Position numbers and translations under genes: made by a program
Assembly: GCA_964247055.1 (NCBI GenBank)
Contig: OZ176056.1
Span: 5,704,001-5,768,000, forward strand
DNA: 64,000 nucleotides
Source of the DNA: Paragordius varius
Taxonomy: Eukaryota; Nematomorpha
Direction of reading: 5' to 3'
Part shown: positions 47,305 through 60,626 of the stretch, in pieces
Layout: every line of letters begins with the position of its first letter
Position numbering within the stretch: position 1 is the first letter of the stretch
The notes under the pieces: model-generated
The model's database searches: none
Told to the model about the DNA's origin: nothing
What the model saw: only the letters and a program-made list of their open reading frames with translations

Positions 47305-49471
47305 CGGGGGCGTACCGATGGGGGGGCAAGGGGGTGCATCATGCCCCGGGCGCCGTTATTTAGGGGCGCCTAAATGATTTTTTTAAATTAAATTTAAATT
47401 ATGCAAAAATTATAACAAATTTCAAGTAAAATTCTTCAGCACCATAGGTAATCTGTAAAATAATATCAAAATTATATAAATGAGATCAAGATCAAACAGT
47501 ATGCAAAAAACAACTTTCATTATTCTTTTCAACATGTGCAAACTTATTTTTTCGCTTTAAAAACGTTTCTTTCTCACCCACATATTGTTAATTCTTTTAT
47601 TGCCTTTAATTAAATTATTTTAACTTGTCGCCCTGTTGCACACTTGCTGGCTTAAGTAGACTTTCTCAACTTCGCTCGGCTTACAAGTCAACTGCGACTT
47701 TTTATCACCCCATCCCTTATCTCTGACAAGTCAAGTGCGACTTTTTTATCACCCCACCTCTTATCTCTTGTTCTTAGATTTTTATGATTGCATTCCCATT
47801 TTATACGAAAACCCAATTTTATTTATTTAAATCGCCGAGATCATTCCATAAGGTAGGTTTTATTATTAATATAGCCTTGTTTTTTTAATTATTACATTCA
47901 TTTTCATCACATATCAATGTCTAAACTCAGCGGTTACGCAAATAGAAAACGAAAAATCAAGGAAGAGAATAAAACAAATAAAATGCGAAGGCGAATGAAA
48001 TCTTATTCGAAAATATCTGACCCTAACATTGAAAAAGTGTATGCGATGCAAACATAACGGCAATAACTTAAATACACCTGAAACCCTAGTTATTGATTCA
48101 ATAAATATATATAAAACTACAAATATATCATTGTAATTCCATATACCTACAGAGTTAAATGATGTCGCCACTTTCTAATAATAATGTCCCTCCCTAATAT
48201 TTAATCAGCCTCGCACAATAATGATTCTTCGTGGATCTCAAGTATATTAAAATAAATGCCATCTCTTTGAAATCATCGTTCTATGACTCAATCTTGGTTT
48301 TCTCGAAGTGTCGGTAAAATAAGGATTTGAAGTTAAGAAGTCTTGGCTTTTATATTCAAAGAACAGATCTGAGTATTGTTATGGATGCCTACTATTTGAT
48401 CGATCTTATTATATGAAATATTGGCCTGCATGAAATTTCTAATCAACCAAAATTTCCCTGAGGTCATGTTGCAAGTTTAATGTATCTAGATGACTCACCA
48501 CCAAATCCTGGAAATCTCCACCTTTACTAAAATTTGTTGCTCATTCCAATAATGGGAGAACACATGAGAAATATTGAATTTTTTAAAACTTTATCCTATC
48601 AAATTAAAACGAGTTTATACATCTTTTAGCTTCAAGAGTTAAAGCTAAATTAATCAATGACATAAACAAAGTAAATATTATGAACTTTTGATTCAACGCC
48701 AGATATAGCGGACCGAGAACAAACTCAAGTTGCCTAATTGATTATGAGAAAAAGAAAGTTGTCATAAAGGAATCCTTTTTGGGTTTTTTTCCAGTTATTG
48801 TCCATTGAAAAGGTAATTTTAGAAAATTTAAATATGGATAATATTCAGTTATCAAATTGTAGATCTCCAATGCTATGATAATGCAGCTGTGATGTCGGGT
48901 CACATTTTAGGCGTTTAACAAAAAATTTCGGAAATAAAAGAGCAATATTTGTCAATTGTTACAATCATTCCTTAAATTTAGTAGGACGGTACCAAAAAAG
49001 ATGTTATTGTTGTAACGTGTTTCGGTATAATTGAATATATCCATCTTTTTTTATTCAACTATTAGATGGGACCTATTAAAAAATAAACTAAAAAAACTGT
49101 TAAGCGTGAGTCTGAAAGCCCGATGGAGTGCTAGAATTCAAGCACTTAATGCCATTGAGGGAATAGATGATTTGATAGAGGTCTTAAAAGAATTATGTAA
49201 AAATATTTCAAATACTAGTATAACAAGAAGTGAAGCATCCATTTTACTTCAGAGTGTTTGAAATTTCAATTTTTAACATTTTTCTAGCATCAAATACTTA
49301 TAATCGATAGGGTTCAACATAGATTGCAAGATCTTAAAATTAATTTTAATGAAGCATTTAAGAGTGATACTTTTTACTAAATTGCTTTATTGACTTTCAA
49401 AAAGAAAAGGGGGAAGGGGGCGCCATAAGAGTTCTATGCCCCGGGCGCCGCAAATGCTCGGTACGCCACTG
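47305..49471 (+). mobile_element. hAT transposon (ZMYM1-like transposase), decayed
   Basis: The right end, inverted, is CAGTGGCGTACCGAGCATTT, and the left end is CGGGGGCGTACCGATGGG. An exact 8-bp target duplication CTACAATA flanks it (47297-47304 and 49472-49479). The N-terminal transposase piece is at 47917 (MSKLSGYANRKRKIKEENKT, the usual basic start). The C-terminal piece at 49031-49261 includes RWDLLKNKLKKL, KARWSARIQALNAI and SITRSEASILLQ. Intervening frames are broken, so it is inactive. A shorter relative lies at 56613-57692. Confidence 0.85.
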
Positions 49472-49737
49472 CTACAATAGATGAAAACGCTTCACTTAAA
49501 GATTATTTGATTAAACATAGCATAAGATTTTAAATGGAAAGTTTATTAAAAAAAGTTAGTATTTTTGGATGTCCTAGAAAGACTTACAATAATATCAGCT
49601 AAAAAATCGCATTTTGGCGTCATATTTGAACATAAAACTTGTTAATATGCGGTAAATTTTAATTTTTATCAAAACAATCATATAGTAACTCCATATATAG
49701 AATTTATCCAATATTTACCTTCAAAAAAATTTAAGCC

Positions 49738-51716
49738 TTATATGAGGATGAAATATTTTCTATATTTTGGTGCTAAGCAGGAGCGTATGTTTTTTACAAA
49801 TGAAATATATATATTATTGATATCTTTTCCATACAAATCGATGCAAAAAACATTTATCATCCCACTTTGATATAGGGAATTATTATACTTGAAAATCTTG
49901 ATTATATACTTGGCGCCATTTAGGCTTTCAATACCGGCTTTGGAAAAAATATCCCCACAGCAATGAGTCGAGAGATTTTTTTTTCTGCATCGAATTGTAT
50001 GAAATGATATTAATTTATAAATTGAATGTTTTGTAAAAATTATATGCAGCTTCCGCTTTGGTTCATATAAAAAAAATTTCTTCTTCATATAATTAAATTT
50101 TTTTGAACAAATATTGGTTAAACTTATATGGTTTTAATATATGATTGTTTTAATAAAAATTGAATTATTGACCGCATAACAAGTTTCATGATTCAAATGT
50201 GACTCCAAATTGCGATCTTAGCTCATATTATTATAAGACTGTCTAAAACCCTCTGAAAAAATTTAAAACCTTTTTTAATTATTTTTGCGTTTTGCTTTAT
50301 TAAAACAAATATTTAGTTGATGCGTTTTCATCTATTGTATTTAATTTTATTTGACCTAATATGCGAAAAAAATGCTTTTTTAATGTTGGGTAATAACAAA
50401 AATTGAGATAACTTTTTTCTAGTATTTTAACCGTATATATTATTTCAAGATTCATTTGAAGCTTTTATATATGGTTCACCTTTATTTATCCCCATTTTTG
50501 CAGCACATTGTACCAATTTAACTTGTATTGTTAAAGCAACTGTTCCCTTTTAATGCAATTATATTTATTTAAATGTTTCAAATATCTTAAGCAAATATGA
50601 TAGTTGTTAACAATTTTTTCGAATATAGTCAAATGTCACCAATTATTAACATCAATTATTATTACGCGCAATCTGCTCCAATAAAAAGGGACCTTTTGAG
50701 ATACATTTACAGTTCGATTTCACCCTTAAACAATTCAAATTCACCTTTGAATTCAAATCCACCCTAAAAATCGATTATATATTTTCGGGCTAATATAACT
50801 CCTCATTAATATGAAATATATCTAAATGGCACAGTTAATTATTTTCTAATTTTAGACGAAATTTCATTTTTTCAAAATATAAAAAATATAAGTATTTTTT
50901 AATCTTAAAAAAACACTTAATTTATTTTAAGGTGAATTTGAATTGTTTGAGGGTGATCTTGAATTGTTCAAGGGTGAATTTAAATTGTTCAAGGGTGATT
51001 TCGAATTGCAAATGGTATATATCATAAATAAAGAATCGATAAAATATGTAAAAATTGGATCAAAAGTTTTAATTTTTTAATATCTTAACTTATTGTGCGC
51101 AAAGAGGTAAATTTTCGTTTCGATTGTTTGTAAAAATGTTATACATTCTAAACTATATAGATATATATATATATATATATATCTAACTCCTAATGATAAG
51201 TTTTATTCCGAAATTTGAGTGCAGAGCAATTAAATTTTTAAAGCAAAATATTTTAGGGGTTTTTAAAGCATCCAAAAAATTGTTGAAGATATCTTGATTA
51301 ATTGTCTGGCTTGTATAAGATGGTGTTCATAAAAGCTGCTCATATTTAAACAGTCATTTGGTAAGGCTATAGTACTGAATATTTCAGCGAGGGCGTTGAA
51401 ACCATTTCGACCACATACCATTATCAAGCGATCAACAGGGTCTTCAACATCTATTATGATCTTAAATTCAAAAGATAAAATTAATATCCTGTTTTATTTA
51501 ATCAGATTATTAGTATAAAAAAATAGGAATAGCAAGAATATGGAATTACTTTAGCATAGGAAGTTAAAGCATTCGCATGATATGTTAGTTTCTGCTTATC
51601 ACTAACAACATATTGATAATTAGCATTGGGCTCGTTGGTAAAACTCATTTTGTCAAGATTAACATTCCACCAAATGCTCCTGATATTCCTTATTATCCCG
51701 TATGTGACAGACGTAC
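49738..51716 (-). CDS. E-A-B family gene, copy 3 (diverged 3-prime end)
   Basis: Minus-strand exons: E 51716-51550 (VTYGIIRNIRSIWWNVNLDK, then FTNEPNANYQYVVSD, ending AAA/GTAATT), A 51460 to about 51376 (IIIDVEDPVDRLIMVCGRNG), and terminal B about 49992-49738 (KYIIKIFKYNNSLYQSGMIN, with DLYGKDINN, stop). The shared points with the other copies are IWW in E, the I-I/V-N/D-V/I block with C and G in A, and KI...YN with a GK(D/N) turn in B. Divergence is large, and the A exon's donor phase is uncertain. It may be a separate gene or an old pseudogene. M1 copy b lies in its A-B intron. Confidence 0.45.
50702..51022. mobile_element. MITE family M1, copy b
   Basis: Inverted terminal arrays of CAATTCAAATTCACCTTTGA type motifs around a core with TATATTTTCGGGCTAATATA. 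It lies between exons A and B of E-A-B copy 3. Confidence 0.7.
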
Positions 51717-52103
51717 CTGGTTTTCTAATAAAATTTATTATATCTCTATATATCCAAGTGAATAATCTTTAGAGCCGACACCAATTTGCTTATGCTTCAA
51801 ACGACTACCCGTAGCATTTAAAACAGTTATAATGATTAAAAATATTTTTATTAATTATTATATTATGCTTTGAAATTTCATATTTTTTCTATTGTACAAC
51901 AAAAATAATTCAAGAAAAGTTAAAGATTGGTTGCTTTATAAGTCAACAGGCAAATATTGATGTAGTCACATTTTTAAAGGTGTTAAAAAATATTATCACA
52001 TTATTTTACATTTTATTCAATACCCTGGTGGGAAAATCATCCAATGAGTATAATTGGAAAACGTCGAAAGAGGGCAGCATTCTAAACAAAAATAAGACGA
52101 GTT

Positions 52104-52134
<31 letters not shown>

Positions 52135-52273
52135 CATTTATAAGTATAATTATATCAATATTTTATTAATATTTTAGGTGTTTACATTAACTTTCATTTA
52201 ATTTGCAATTTGTTAAATAAAATTTATGTCAAAACCCTAAGGTCTTATTATCAAGTATGCTTATTATTGAATA

Positions 52274-53397
52274 CTGATAACACTAGACAACAAATTTTAA
52301 CTTTTTTTAACTGCCATTCTTGTAAATTTAAAATTTATTTCATTAAAGTACATAATTAGTATATCTGAAAAGAAAATTGGTCTAGCATGGAAAAATTTTT
52401 TTATATTAAATTTTATCGATAATTTTTGGCCCCGATTTAACATTAAACTCGAAATTTCAAAAATTAAATGTTTTAGATATGAAGCCATGTATTTTATATC
52501 ATTCGAAAGAGCGCAAAAAACTGCATCTTTCAAATGGTAGTAAGTCATTTAAATCCATCGGATGTAAAAGTTATTTGGATTTAAATGGTCGAAATTTTCA
52601 ATCCTTAAATAAGTCAAGAATTTTCACAGACAAACTAATTTGAAAATCATATAAATTATTTTAATATAATTATTAGGGTTATATTAATATTTAATTTTAA
52701 AAAAATGTTTGAAAAAGCTTTTGGTTTGCTTTTTTAATAAAAATTATTATTATCATAAATATTTTACCTAGTGGATATTAAAATGCATAGTATAACTGTA
52801 AATTTTATACATAATAACTATAAAAGATCAAAAATACCTTAAACTTTGTTTTTATCTTTAAAATTTCGAAATTATCAGCCTTATAAAGAAAATAAATTAA
52901 TATTGATGAGATGGTAATTTTTTAAAAACAAAAAACTTAAAAATGGTTGTTTTGAGTGATATAAAAGCTATAAAAAAATGTTTTATTCAAAAAAAACTTT
53001 CTTGTGTTATTTTTTTTAACATTTATTACCATCTAAACAATGTTTGAGCTATTTTCATCCATTAGTTTTAAAAATATAATAATTAAAAAAAATGCTCTCG
53101 CTTCTCGCGTTTGTCGCTCTTTGTGTCCAATATTAACTGTCGTAATACATATTAGTATACATTTTATAGAGTTTATTTTACTCTTTCGAATGATATATTA
53201 CAAATTGGCATTACTTGTATATTTTCAAAAAAAAATATTTTCTAAAATTTTGATAAAGAGGGCGCATAATCAAAAAAATCAAATTATACAAAATTCTTCC
53301 AATGAGTTATATTTTTTATTTCAGATTTACTGTTAAAATGTTACTAAATATCCAAAAATTCAAAAAACTCGAGTGGCAGAAAAATTTGTTGTCCAGT
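52274..53397. mobile_element. candidate DNA element with ACACTRGACAAC ends
   Basis: ACACTAGACAACAAATTTTA on the left and, inverted, ACACTGGACAACAAATTTTT on the right, about 1.1 kb apart. Inner sequence is A/T-rich with no transposase seen. No target duplication was resolved. Confidence 0.55.
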
Positions 53398-53754
53398 GTA
53401 AAATTATATATGAATAATATATAATCACAAATATTATTTACAGAGCGAAGTTGCCAGGTGATTTTAAATTGTGTTAAAGCCTTGTAATTTACATTCAATT
53501 TAATAAATTTCACATAATCAATATCCTTATTTGATGGAAAAGTTATGTTAATGAAATGTAAAAAAAATTAGTATTTGTTGAATTTAGCACTTTATCAGAT
53601 GAGGTATGATACCGAAGAGCGATCATAAAATTTGATTAAGTTTTTAAAATATAGAGCAAAGGTTAAAAGTATTTTTTATTTAGCTTTTGGTCACATGCGA
53701 AATTATAAAAAATGTAAAATTGTTAAAAATTTAACACCTTATAGCATATATCTA

Positions 53755-54009
53755 CACTATAAACCGATAATATACGGCAAATGTAAAAATATAAAGACAA
53801 ATATTTTTTGTAAATGACAACAATGCTTTTTAAATCTCGATAATATAACTCATTGTTTATATCAGTCTGAAATAGAGATAATTACTACAAAATCAATATT
53901 TTGGAGTTGAATAGCCACATGAGAAAAATAATGTTTTAAAAAGTTCGGTTGTCTTTTAGATAAAAATATTTGTCTTTATATTTTTTGGTCCGTATAATTC
54001 TATTTACTG
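53755..54009. mobile_element. M3 MITE, copy 4
   Basis: Left block ACGGCAAATGTAAAAATATA and right block TGTCTTTATATTTTTTGGTC with TTTACTG at the end. The inner pair AAATGACAACAATG / GGTTGTCTTTTAGA is inverted. The 53632-53817 frame is not a gene. Confidence 0.6.
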
Positions 54010-54185
54010 TTCGCTTATACTACAAGAAATTAATGTATATTATTGTTAATATAAACTTTGAGAGCTTTTTGATATTTTAAAACCGATATTATTTATTAAT
54101 ATAATAAGATGTTTAGAAACGATGACACCACTCTAAAAATACTGTAAGGTATAAAAACTTGGTAGAAAGTGTGAGTTGTATATAT

Positions 54186-54590
54186 ATAGGGTTGTGTATT
54201 TGACTTCTTTTTCAAAAAAGTCCGGTTGCTTCAAGATTTAGTTATTAATGAATATAATACCAAAACAGCAGTAAATCAATCAGTAAATAACTACACACAA
54301 TTAAATAATTGGTCATGAACATACGGTGATGTGAGAATTAAAAAAAATTATAATGATTAAGTAAAGAAAGAGTTAAAACTATGCTATAACGGAACTAATG
54401 AAAAAATAGGGCTATCTCCACCTATTTTATCTGTTGTGGTAAGACATCAACTGGGATTTATGTAAGAAAATCATAGAGAAGTAGGCATGAACTAAAACTA
54501 TAACTTTGTATAGAGACGATATTGTTTGAAGAAATAAAGACATATAAGTATAGCAAATTAGCCATCTGACAAGAGATAAAGTTTGAATAT
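54186..54590. repeat. hAT end (TAGGGTTGTG) plus inverted dispersed repeat
   Basis: TAGGGTTGTGTATTTGACTT at 54186 matches the end of the BED hAT element at 11484. Positions 54395-54590 are the reverse complement of 11290-11475. Confidence 0.5.
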
Positions 54591-54715
54591 TTGATTAAAT
54601 AAATGGACTTTATATGTTATTAATACATTATAAGTTATCATAATGATTTTACCTTGATTTCACACACGTGAATCTGAATATATGCATAATTAACCTTAAT
54701 GTTAGTTATTATATT

Positions 54716-55306
54716 TTAATACTTGGATACAACACACTCATTTTAGTCCTTCGATTCAAATTGGGGTAGTTGGATACCCCAGGTCTGTTCAAAATCAAAT
54801 ACATTAAAAAGTATGGAGGGAATCAAAACCATGGCAAAATTTTGCACTTATATAACATTGATAAACCAAAATATATGAAAAAATTTATTCAAAAATACTT
54901 GATATTACTTATTTTGAGCTAAAACCGAAAGGTAAAAATTTCGTCGACGTGACATGTGTCAAATTTTAAAATTAAAAAATAATACAAAATAAACAGCTTT
55001 TTCTATTTCTATCAATGTTAGATGTAATTTTCATAAAAAATTAGCTTTAGTTTTACCCTTAAAATTAAATGAAGACGATATTTTGCAAAAATTTTGTAAT
55101 ATAAAAATGGCGTCGAAGTAGTTTGAGATGGAACTTTTTTTTCAAAACAAAATTTTATCAAGATAGTTTGGCATATTTATATAATATTTATCAGGATAGA
55201 AGCATAAATTTAAATTGGGACCGTTTCCTTCAGTAGTTTTTTAAAAATTTTAATTTAAATTTAGTCTGGGGTATTTAGATACCCCAATTTGAATCGAAGT
55301 GTTAAC
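54716..55306 (+). mobile_element. MITE family M2, copy 3
   Basis: The best-preserved copy: starts ACTTGGATACAACACACTCA, ends GGGTATTTAGATACCCCAAT then GAATCGAAGTGTTAAC. Same orientation as 7955. Confidence 0.8.
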
Positions 55307-55465
55307 CAATTGACATTAGAGTATCATATGCGTAAAAAACAAAAATGGTTTAAATTAAATTTTCATATCCTACACATGAGATTTTATATAATTTGGAACA
55401 AAATTTGTTCGATATCATATACTACTGTATTATCAATTAGCCAACAATAATGTGAATTAACATTG

Positions 55466-55508
<43 letters not shown>

Positions 55509-55559
55509 AATTTTAGGTACCTTTTGTCTCAAAAATATAACCTATGCTTTTAAAAAATA

Positions 55560-56560
55560 AAATACGATAAACAGATATAAATTTTTGGCCTTTGACTGCT
55601 AAGCTCTAAGGCATGCCACACAAAAAATATCCCGATAAAATATATCTGTATATATGGATAGATAAATGTAGGATATGGTTTTGGTCCAAGAAAAATATAT
55701 ACATTTTTGTACTAAAGACTTTATATCAAAAAATACAAATTTTGCGATTATGGCAAATAGAATTTCTTTGGTGAGAGCTAAATGCTATATCCAAAAATTT
55801 ATAATATTTTAAGTATATTTGACAAGAAAAATTTTATATAAAATTTTATATAGTATGGCCTTCCATAATTTCAATTTTTTTGCTCCTAGGCTAGTTTTTC
55901 AAAAATAAAAGGCAAAGGTCCAACATTTTGCCATATGAATTCATTAAATATATTATGACATCAAAAAATTTTTTTTGAAATAATTTATATTCGTTTTAAA
56001 AATTTAATTTTTAGCAAAATTTTATAAACGGTATTTTATGGTATTTCAAAGTATCCTGAAAACAGGTAAAGATATTATAAATACAATTTTTCTTAATCAT
56101 ACCACGATCTATCCCACAAAATTTAGAGGTAGATTTGATTTTCATATTCGTTTAATATAAATCTATTTTTTACATAATAAAGGCATCTTTTATCATACAA
56201 AAAAATGTTTTAGCGTCATCTACTTATTAGAAAAATTGTAATATTATCATATACTGTTTTTAGTACGTATACATCATGTTCTTAAATGCCATAAATTACT
56301 CATAATTTCGCTAATATTATTTTTTGTTAAAGTATTTTTTGGAATATTTTTTAATGATGTCATAAACGATCATATCTATAAAATTCGCAAAGTCTCGCTT
56401 TTTTTGCGTTTATTTAATAAAACTAGCATTTTTTAGATTAGGCCAAAAATTGAGACTTTAGCCCACATCTAAAGGTCAAAATTGTAAATATTTTGCTTTA
56501 TATAGTATATTTGCTTCATCAACTTTGGATAGTTATGCTCCCGAACGAATAATCTATAAG
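55560..56560 (-). repeat. family V, inverted copies
   Basis: CACAAAAAATATCCCGATAA at 55620 and TTTAGCCCACATCTAAAGGT at 56460 are inverted matches to blocks at 57700-57940, 58690-58780 and 10920-11100. The hAT element at 56613 lies within this repeat territory. Confidence 0.45.
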
Positions 56561-56612
56561 TATATAAGGTAAAACTGCGTACGAAATCGGGTGGTATAAA
56601 ATAAAAGTTTGA

Positions 56613-57692
56613 CAGGGGCGTACCGAGGGGGGAAAGGGGGCGTATCATGCCCCGGGCGCCGCTATTTAGGGGCGCCTGAATGATTTTTTAAAATTATAAT
56701 TTAATTACGCAAAAATAATAAAAACTTTGAAAAGGGATTATTCAGCAATTTATGTAACCAGAAAATATTTTACATAAAAGATATTTTTTCTCTTAGTTGC
56801 CTTTTTCCTTTCCAAATGATGAAATATTTATATAATTAATATTAAATAAATTGCATTATAATTCTGTTAATGTATTGTAAAATTCGCCTAGATTTACAAT
56901 TATTTAAATTATTATTCTTCGCTATTATCATAAGATCACTTCAATAGATGCAACAAAACATTATTTTTATATATAACCTAGCTTAAAAAAAGGATAATAA
57001 AATAATCCGCATATGTGAATTATTTCTAAACATTATTTAATACCTATGATCTCATAGGAAATTTAAAACACTGCATCATACTAATATATTTACTTTGGCG
57101 AAAAATAGATTCAAAAAAATTATTTTTATGGACATTGTTTTTTTGAAAAAATGGCATTTTACGGGGGCGGGGGTGGGGGGAGGGGGGAAAAAGAGGGCCT
57201 TAATTTAAAAAGCGAGCCGACTATGTTTGGCGCAATCGAAAATTTGTTAAAAATCATATTTTAAATCGAATGGTCCAACACGTTTTCCGAAAAATTTTCT
57301 CAAAGACACGATTTTTGTGGACTTGTGTTTTCAAAAAAAAACCGTTTTTTACACGGGGTGAGCCCGAACTGGGGGCCTAATTCAAAAAAAGGGCGAAGCT
57401 ATTGTCGGGGCATTCATTAATGATTATTTTTATAAATATATAGATTTCCATATTATAGAATTTATTAGAATATTTATGTATTTAAAAATGAATAAATTTA
57501 GTATCATATAAATATAAAGATTCAATAGATTTAATTTATATGACTGTGCTGTCTTATCTATGGTGTTTAGGTTACAACGTTAGTATTTTTTTTACTAAAT
57601 TGTTTTATTGGCTTTTTTAAAAAAAAAGTGGGGAGGGGGGGCAGCAAAAAGGTTTTATGCCCCGGGCGCCGCAAAGGCTCGGTACGCCACTG
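56613..57692 (+). mobile_element. non-autonomous hAT element related to 47305
   Basis: The ends CAGGGGCGTACCGAGG and, inverted, CAGTGGCGTACCGAGCCTTT, plus ATGCCCCGGGCGCCGC inside both ends, match the 47305 element. 1,080 bp. No transposase remains; a family X copy (57090-57445) has been gained. A target duplication is not evident. Confidence 0.8.
57090..57445 (+). repeat. family X copy inside the hAT element
   Basis: Starts CGAAAAATAGATTCAAAAAA, has an expanded G run at 57164-57188, then GTCCAACACGTTTTCCG and GGGCATTCATTAATGATTAT. Nested in the hAT element at 56613. Confidence 0.65.
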
Positions 57693-57699
57693 TAACTTA

Positions 57700-58790
57700 A
57701 TAGAATATATATTCTGATAGGAAAATGTTTCAGGATACGCTTTTGGTTTCGGCCCTTATAGAGCGATTTAAGAAAGTAATTTGCACTTTTTTTAGTACTC
57801 CATATCTAATAGCACATTTTTTGTAAAAGCTAAATGCTTCATTCCAAAAAATAACTTAAAATATCATAAACTACTATAAAAAACAAAACAATACTTTTTA
57901 AATATTTTAATTATTAAATGTGGGTTCCGAAAGTCCCAAATTCGCTTTTCTAATGTGGCCTAGTTCTTATAAAAACAAAATTCCGTTGGACGATAATTTT
58001 TAACTGCTAAATTTTGACATTAAAAAAATAATTTTTAAAAATAGTCAACTTTTTTGAAAAATAAATTTTTTTTGCAAAATTTTGTTGAAGCATACTCCAT
58101 TCTTTATTTAAGCATAAAGAAAACGGTATAAAGTTTTTAGATATTACGAAATGACTTTTTCTATTAAAATTAATAATGCTGAACGTTTATATCACCTCAA
58201 AATTCTGATTTAAATATTCGTTCGCCTTCAAATATATGTCTAATATAAATTGCGTTTTTTTATATTGAACAAAAATTTTAAAGAAAAGAACCTTAATCAA
58301 AATGTTCAGCACCACCAAATTATATAGCAAAAGGGTTTAACTATCTAACAGTAAATTGTTTTCAATGCTAAAAATATTTTAAAGTACGCTTAAATTATAT
58401 TTTACTAAAAATTAAATTTTTATAAAAAATATGAATTTTATTAAAATTATTATTGATACCAAAATTTAGTACATGAAAAAATTATCGCGCAATCGTGGCG
58501 TTCCGTTTTTTATCATTTTGATAAGCGAAAGAGTTTGGCACTTTCGATACCCACTTCTAAAAATTAAAAGATTATAAAAGTATTTCTTTGCTTTTTAGAG
58601 GTAATTTATAATGTATTTTAGTAATTCTTTTGGAATGAGGCCTTAATATTTTATCACAAAAAATGTGCTGAATTTGCCATTTTTAGGTTTAGAGGTTATA
58701 TCCCTTGTAAGGGACAGAAAAAGCACCACGATAATTCTGATACATTTTTCTATAAGGATATTTATTACAATGAACCAAATTATAAAATGT
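57700..58790 (+). repeat. family V copy and flanking remnants
   Basis: TATATTCTGATAGGAAAATG and AAATGTGGGTTCCGAAAGTC match 10920-11100. AGCACCACGATAATTCTGAT at 58715 is inverted against 10960-10990. No genes. Confidence 0.45.
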
Positions 58791-58799
58791 GCCTAATTT

Positions 58800-59481
58800 A
58801 TCTTTTTAGGCGCATGTTTAAAAATTAAAAGTAAACAAAAAATTGTGGAACACGCATTAAACATTTTCGCCGCCATTTTTACTCTTATATTATTTTATGT
58901 CGCTAAATGATGATGATTAGTCATAAAAAACTAACAAGATTTGAAGCTAAAATTAAATGGCAAATAGTTAATTATTTTAAATACTCTACGTTTCAATCGC
59001 ATTTTTGTTCCGAACTTTCGACTCTAGAAGTTGGAAATTGTAAAAGTATAACCTTGTAATATATTTATAGGAAATCAATGTTTAATAATTAAAATTATAC
59101 CAGAACTATTTTCAAAACGCGAGTTTATTTACAAATTTAATCATAGCGGTATTAAATATCTTATAATCGTTTACGGAAAATGAAAAGGTAATAAAGCGTT
59201 AATTGTTTTGGGGATTAATTTACAATCAAAGTGAAAATATTTAAACACATTCTAAAAAACAACAAGCATCATTATTCTGTTACATTTTTTATCAAAATGT
59301 ATATATTTATAAGTATTATCTATATTTTCCGATTTTGTGCACAAGTAAGGCAAAAAAATGTTTTTGATATTTGTCAAATATTAACATTTTGTCGAAAAAA
59401 ATCAGAAAATATGTTGATGATAAAAAAATATTTTAATATTTTAAGGTTTTTTAAACGTCAAGCATTGAGACACATATATGT

Positions 59482-59516
<35 letters not shown>

Positions 59517-59740
59517 TATTATATAAATTTTAACAAATCTTAGTTAAATACATATTAATTTATCTAATAATAAAATTATAGATATATAATTGATTCTAAG
59601 AAAAATATTTTTGATAAATTTGTTAGCCCTAATGGCAAACGCTATATGTTTTAAACGGTAAATTTTTGTTTAATTGTTATTATTTATTAATTTTATATTA
59701 CCAATATTCCATATAAATAGGCATGGCAAATATAAGAATA
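58800..59740. other. A+T-rich spacer
   Basis: Nothing recognised apart from (TA)n at 59486-59513. Confidence 0.3.
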
Positions 59741-59744
59741 GAAT

Positions 59745-59837
59745 ATGAATAATTTTGATCATAGTATAAAAAATTTTTATGTTGTGCCTGATGTGGAGGA
59801 CACAGCTAGCCTAGCAAAAATCTTGCCAGTAATAGAG
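59745..59837 (+). CDS. possible first coding exon of an unidentified gene
   Basis: ATG opens MNNFDHSIKNFYVVPDVEDT followed by ASLAKILPVIE, ending at GAG/GTCTTA, a weak donor. The composition is more coding-like than its surroundings. No downstream exon is found before the inverted-repeat element at 59895. It could be a truncated gene or chance. Confidence 0.25.
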
Positions 59838-60295
59838 GTCTTATTAATTAAAATACATTAAGACTGGTAAAAGGTTAGTTAATATATATATTACAATGTG
59901 TGCAAAAAAATTTTTAACAAAATTTTTTTTCATGAGATAGCTTATGACCAGCGCATTCATTTGCCGCAAAAAAATTTTATTTGCTAACAATCTGGTTTTT
60001 GAAATATTGAAAAAATATCAAAATCGGGCAAAAAGTGAAAATTAAGAATAATTAACCATAAATCAAGAAATAATGATAAATTTGAAATATTATGGTATAT
60101 CATTTGGGAGATATTTTCAATATATAAATAGCCTAAAATCTATAGTTAGGATTTCTATAAAATTTTGGCTCAAATGGCGTTTATTAACACATTTAAAAGA
60201 TAAAAAATGATGAAACTATATTATAATTTTTTTTAATTATTTACTACCTAAACTTTCCAAAACACTAACATCCATATTTTAATCAGTAAAACTTA

Positions 60296-60626
60296 TATCT
60301 CAAAATAAAACCAAAAATATTGTTTTATATTTTTTGTCATCTGGTTTATGAGTGTAAAAAATTACACTGTTTTATTTTGGAATCTTACATGAGTACGATT
60401 ATGCAAAATAGGATTTAAAAGTAGTGGAGCATCTAACAATTTGTGCAAATCCCAATAAAATTTGTTGGTTGATATTCCACTACTTTTAAATCCTATTTTG
60501 CATAAAATATATACCAAAGAATTCCCACTTATGTAAGAATCCAAAATAAAACAGTATAAATTTTTTATACATTGATGACAAAAAAATGTAAATATATAAA
60601 ACAATATTTTTTGGTTTTATTTTGTT
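60296..60626. mobile_element. hairpin MITE nested in the 59895 element
   Basis: CAAAAATATTGTTTTATATT, ATTACACTGTTTTATTTTGG and AGGATTTAAAAGTAGTGGA are each mirrored on the other side of a hinge at 60460. That makes a near-perfect 330-bp hairpin. Confidence 0.7.
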
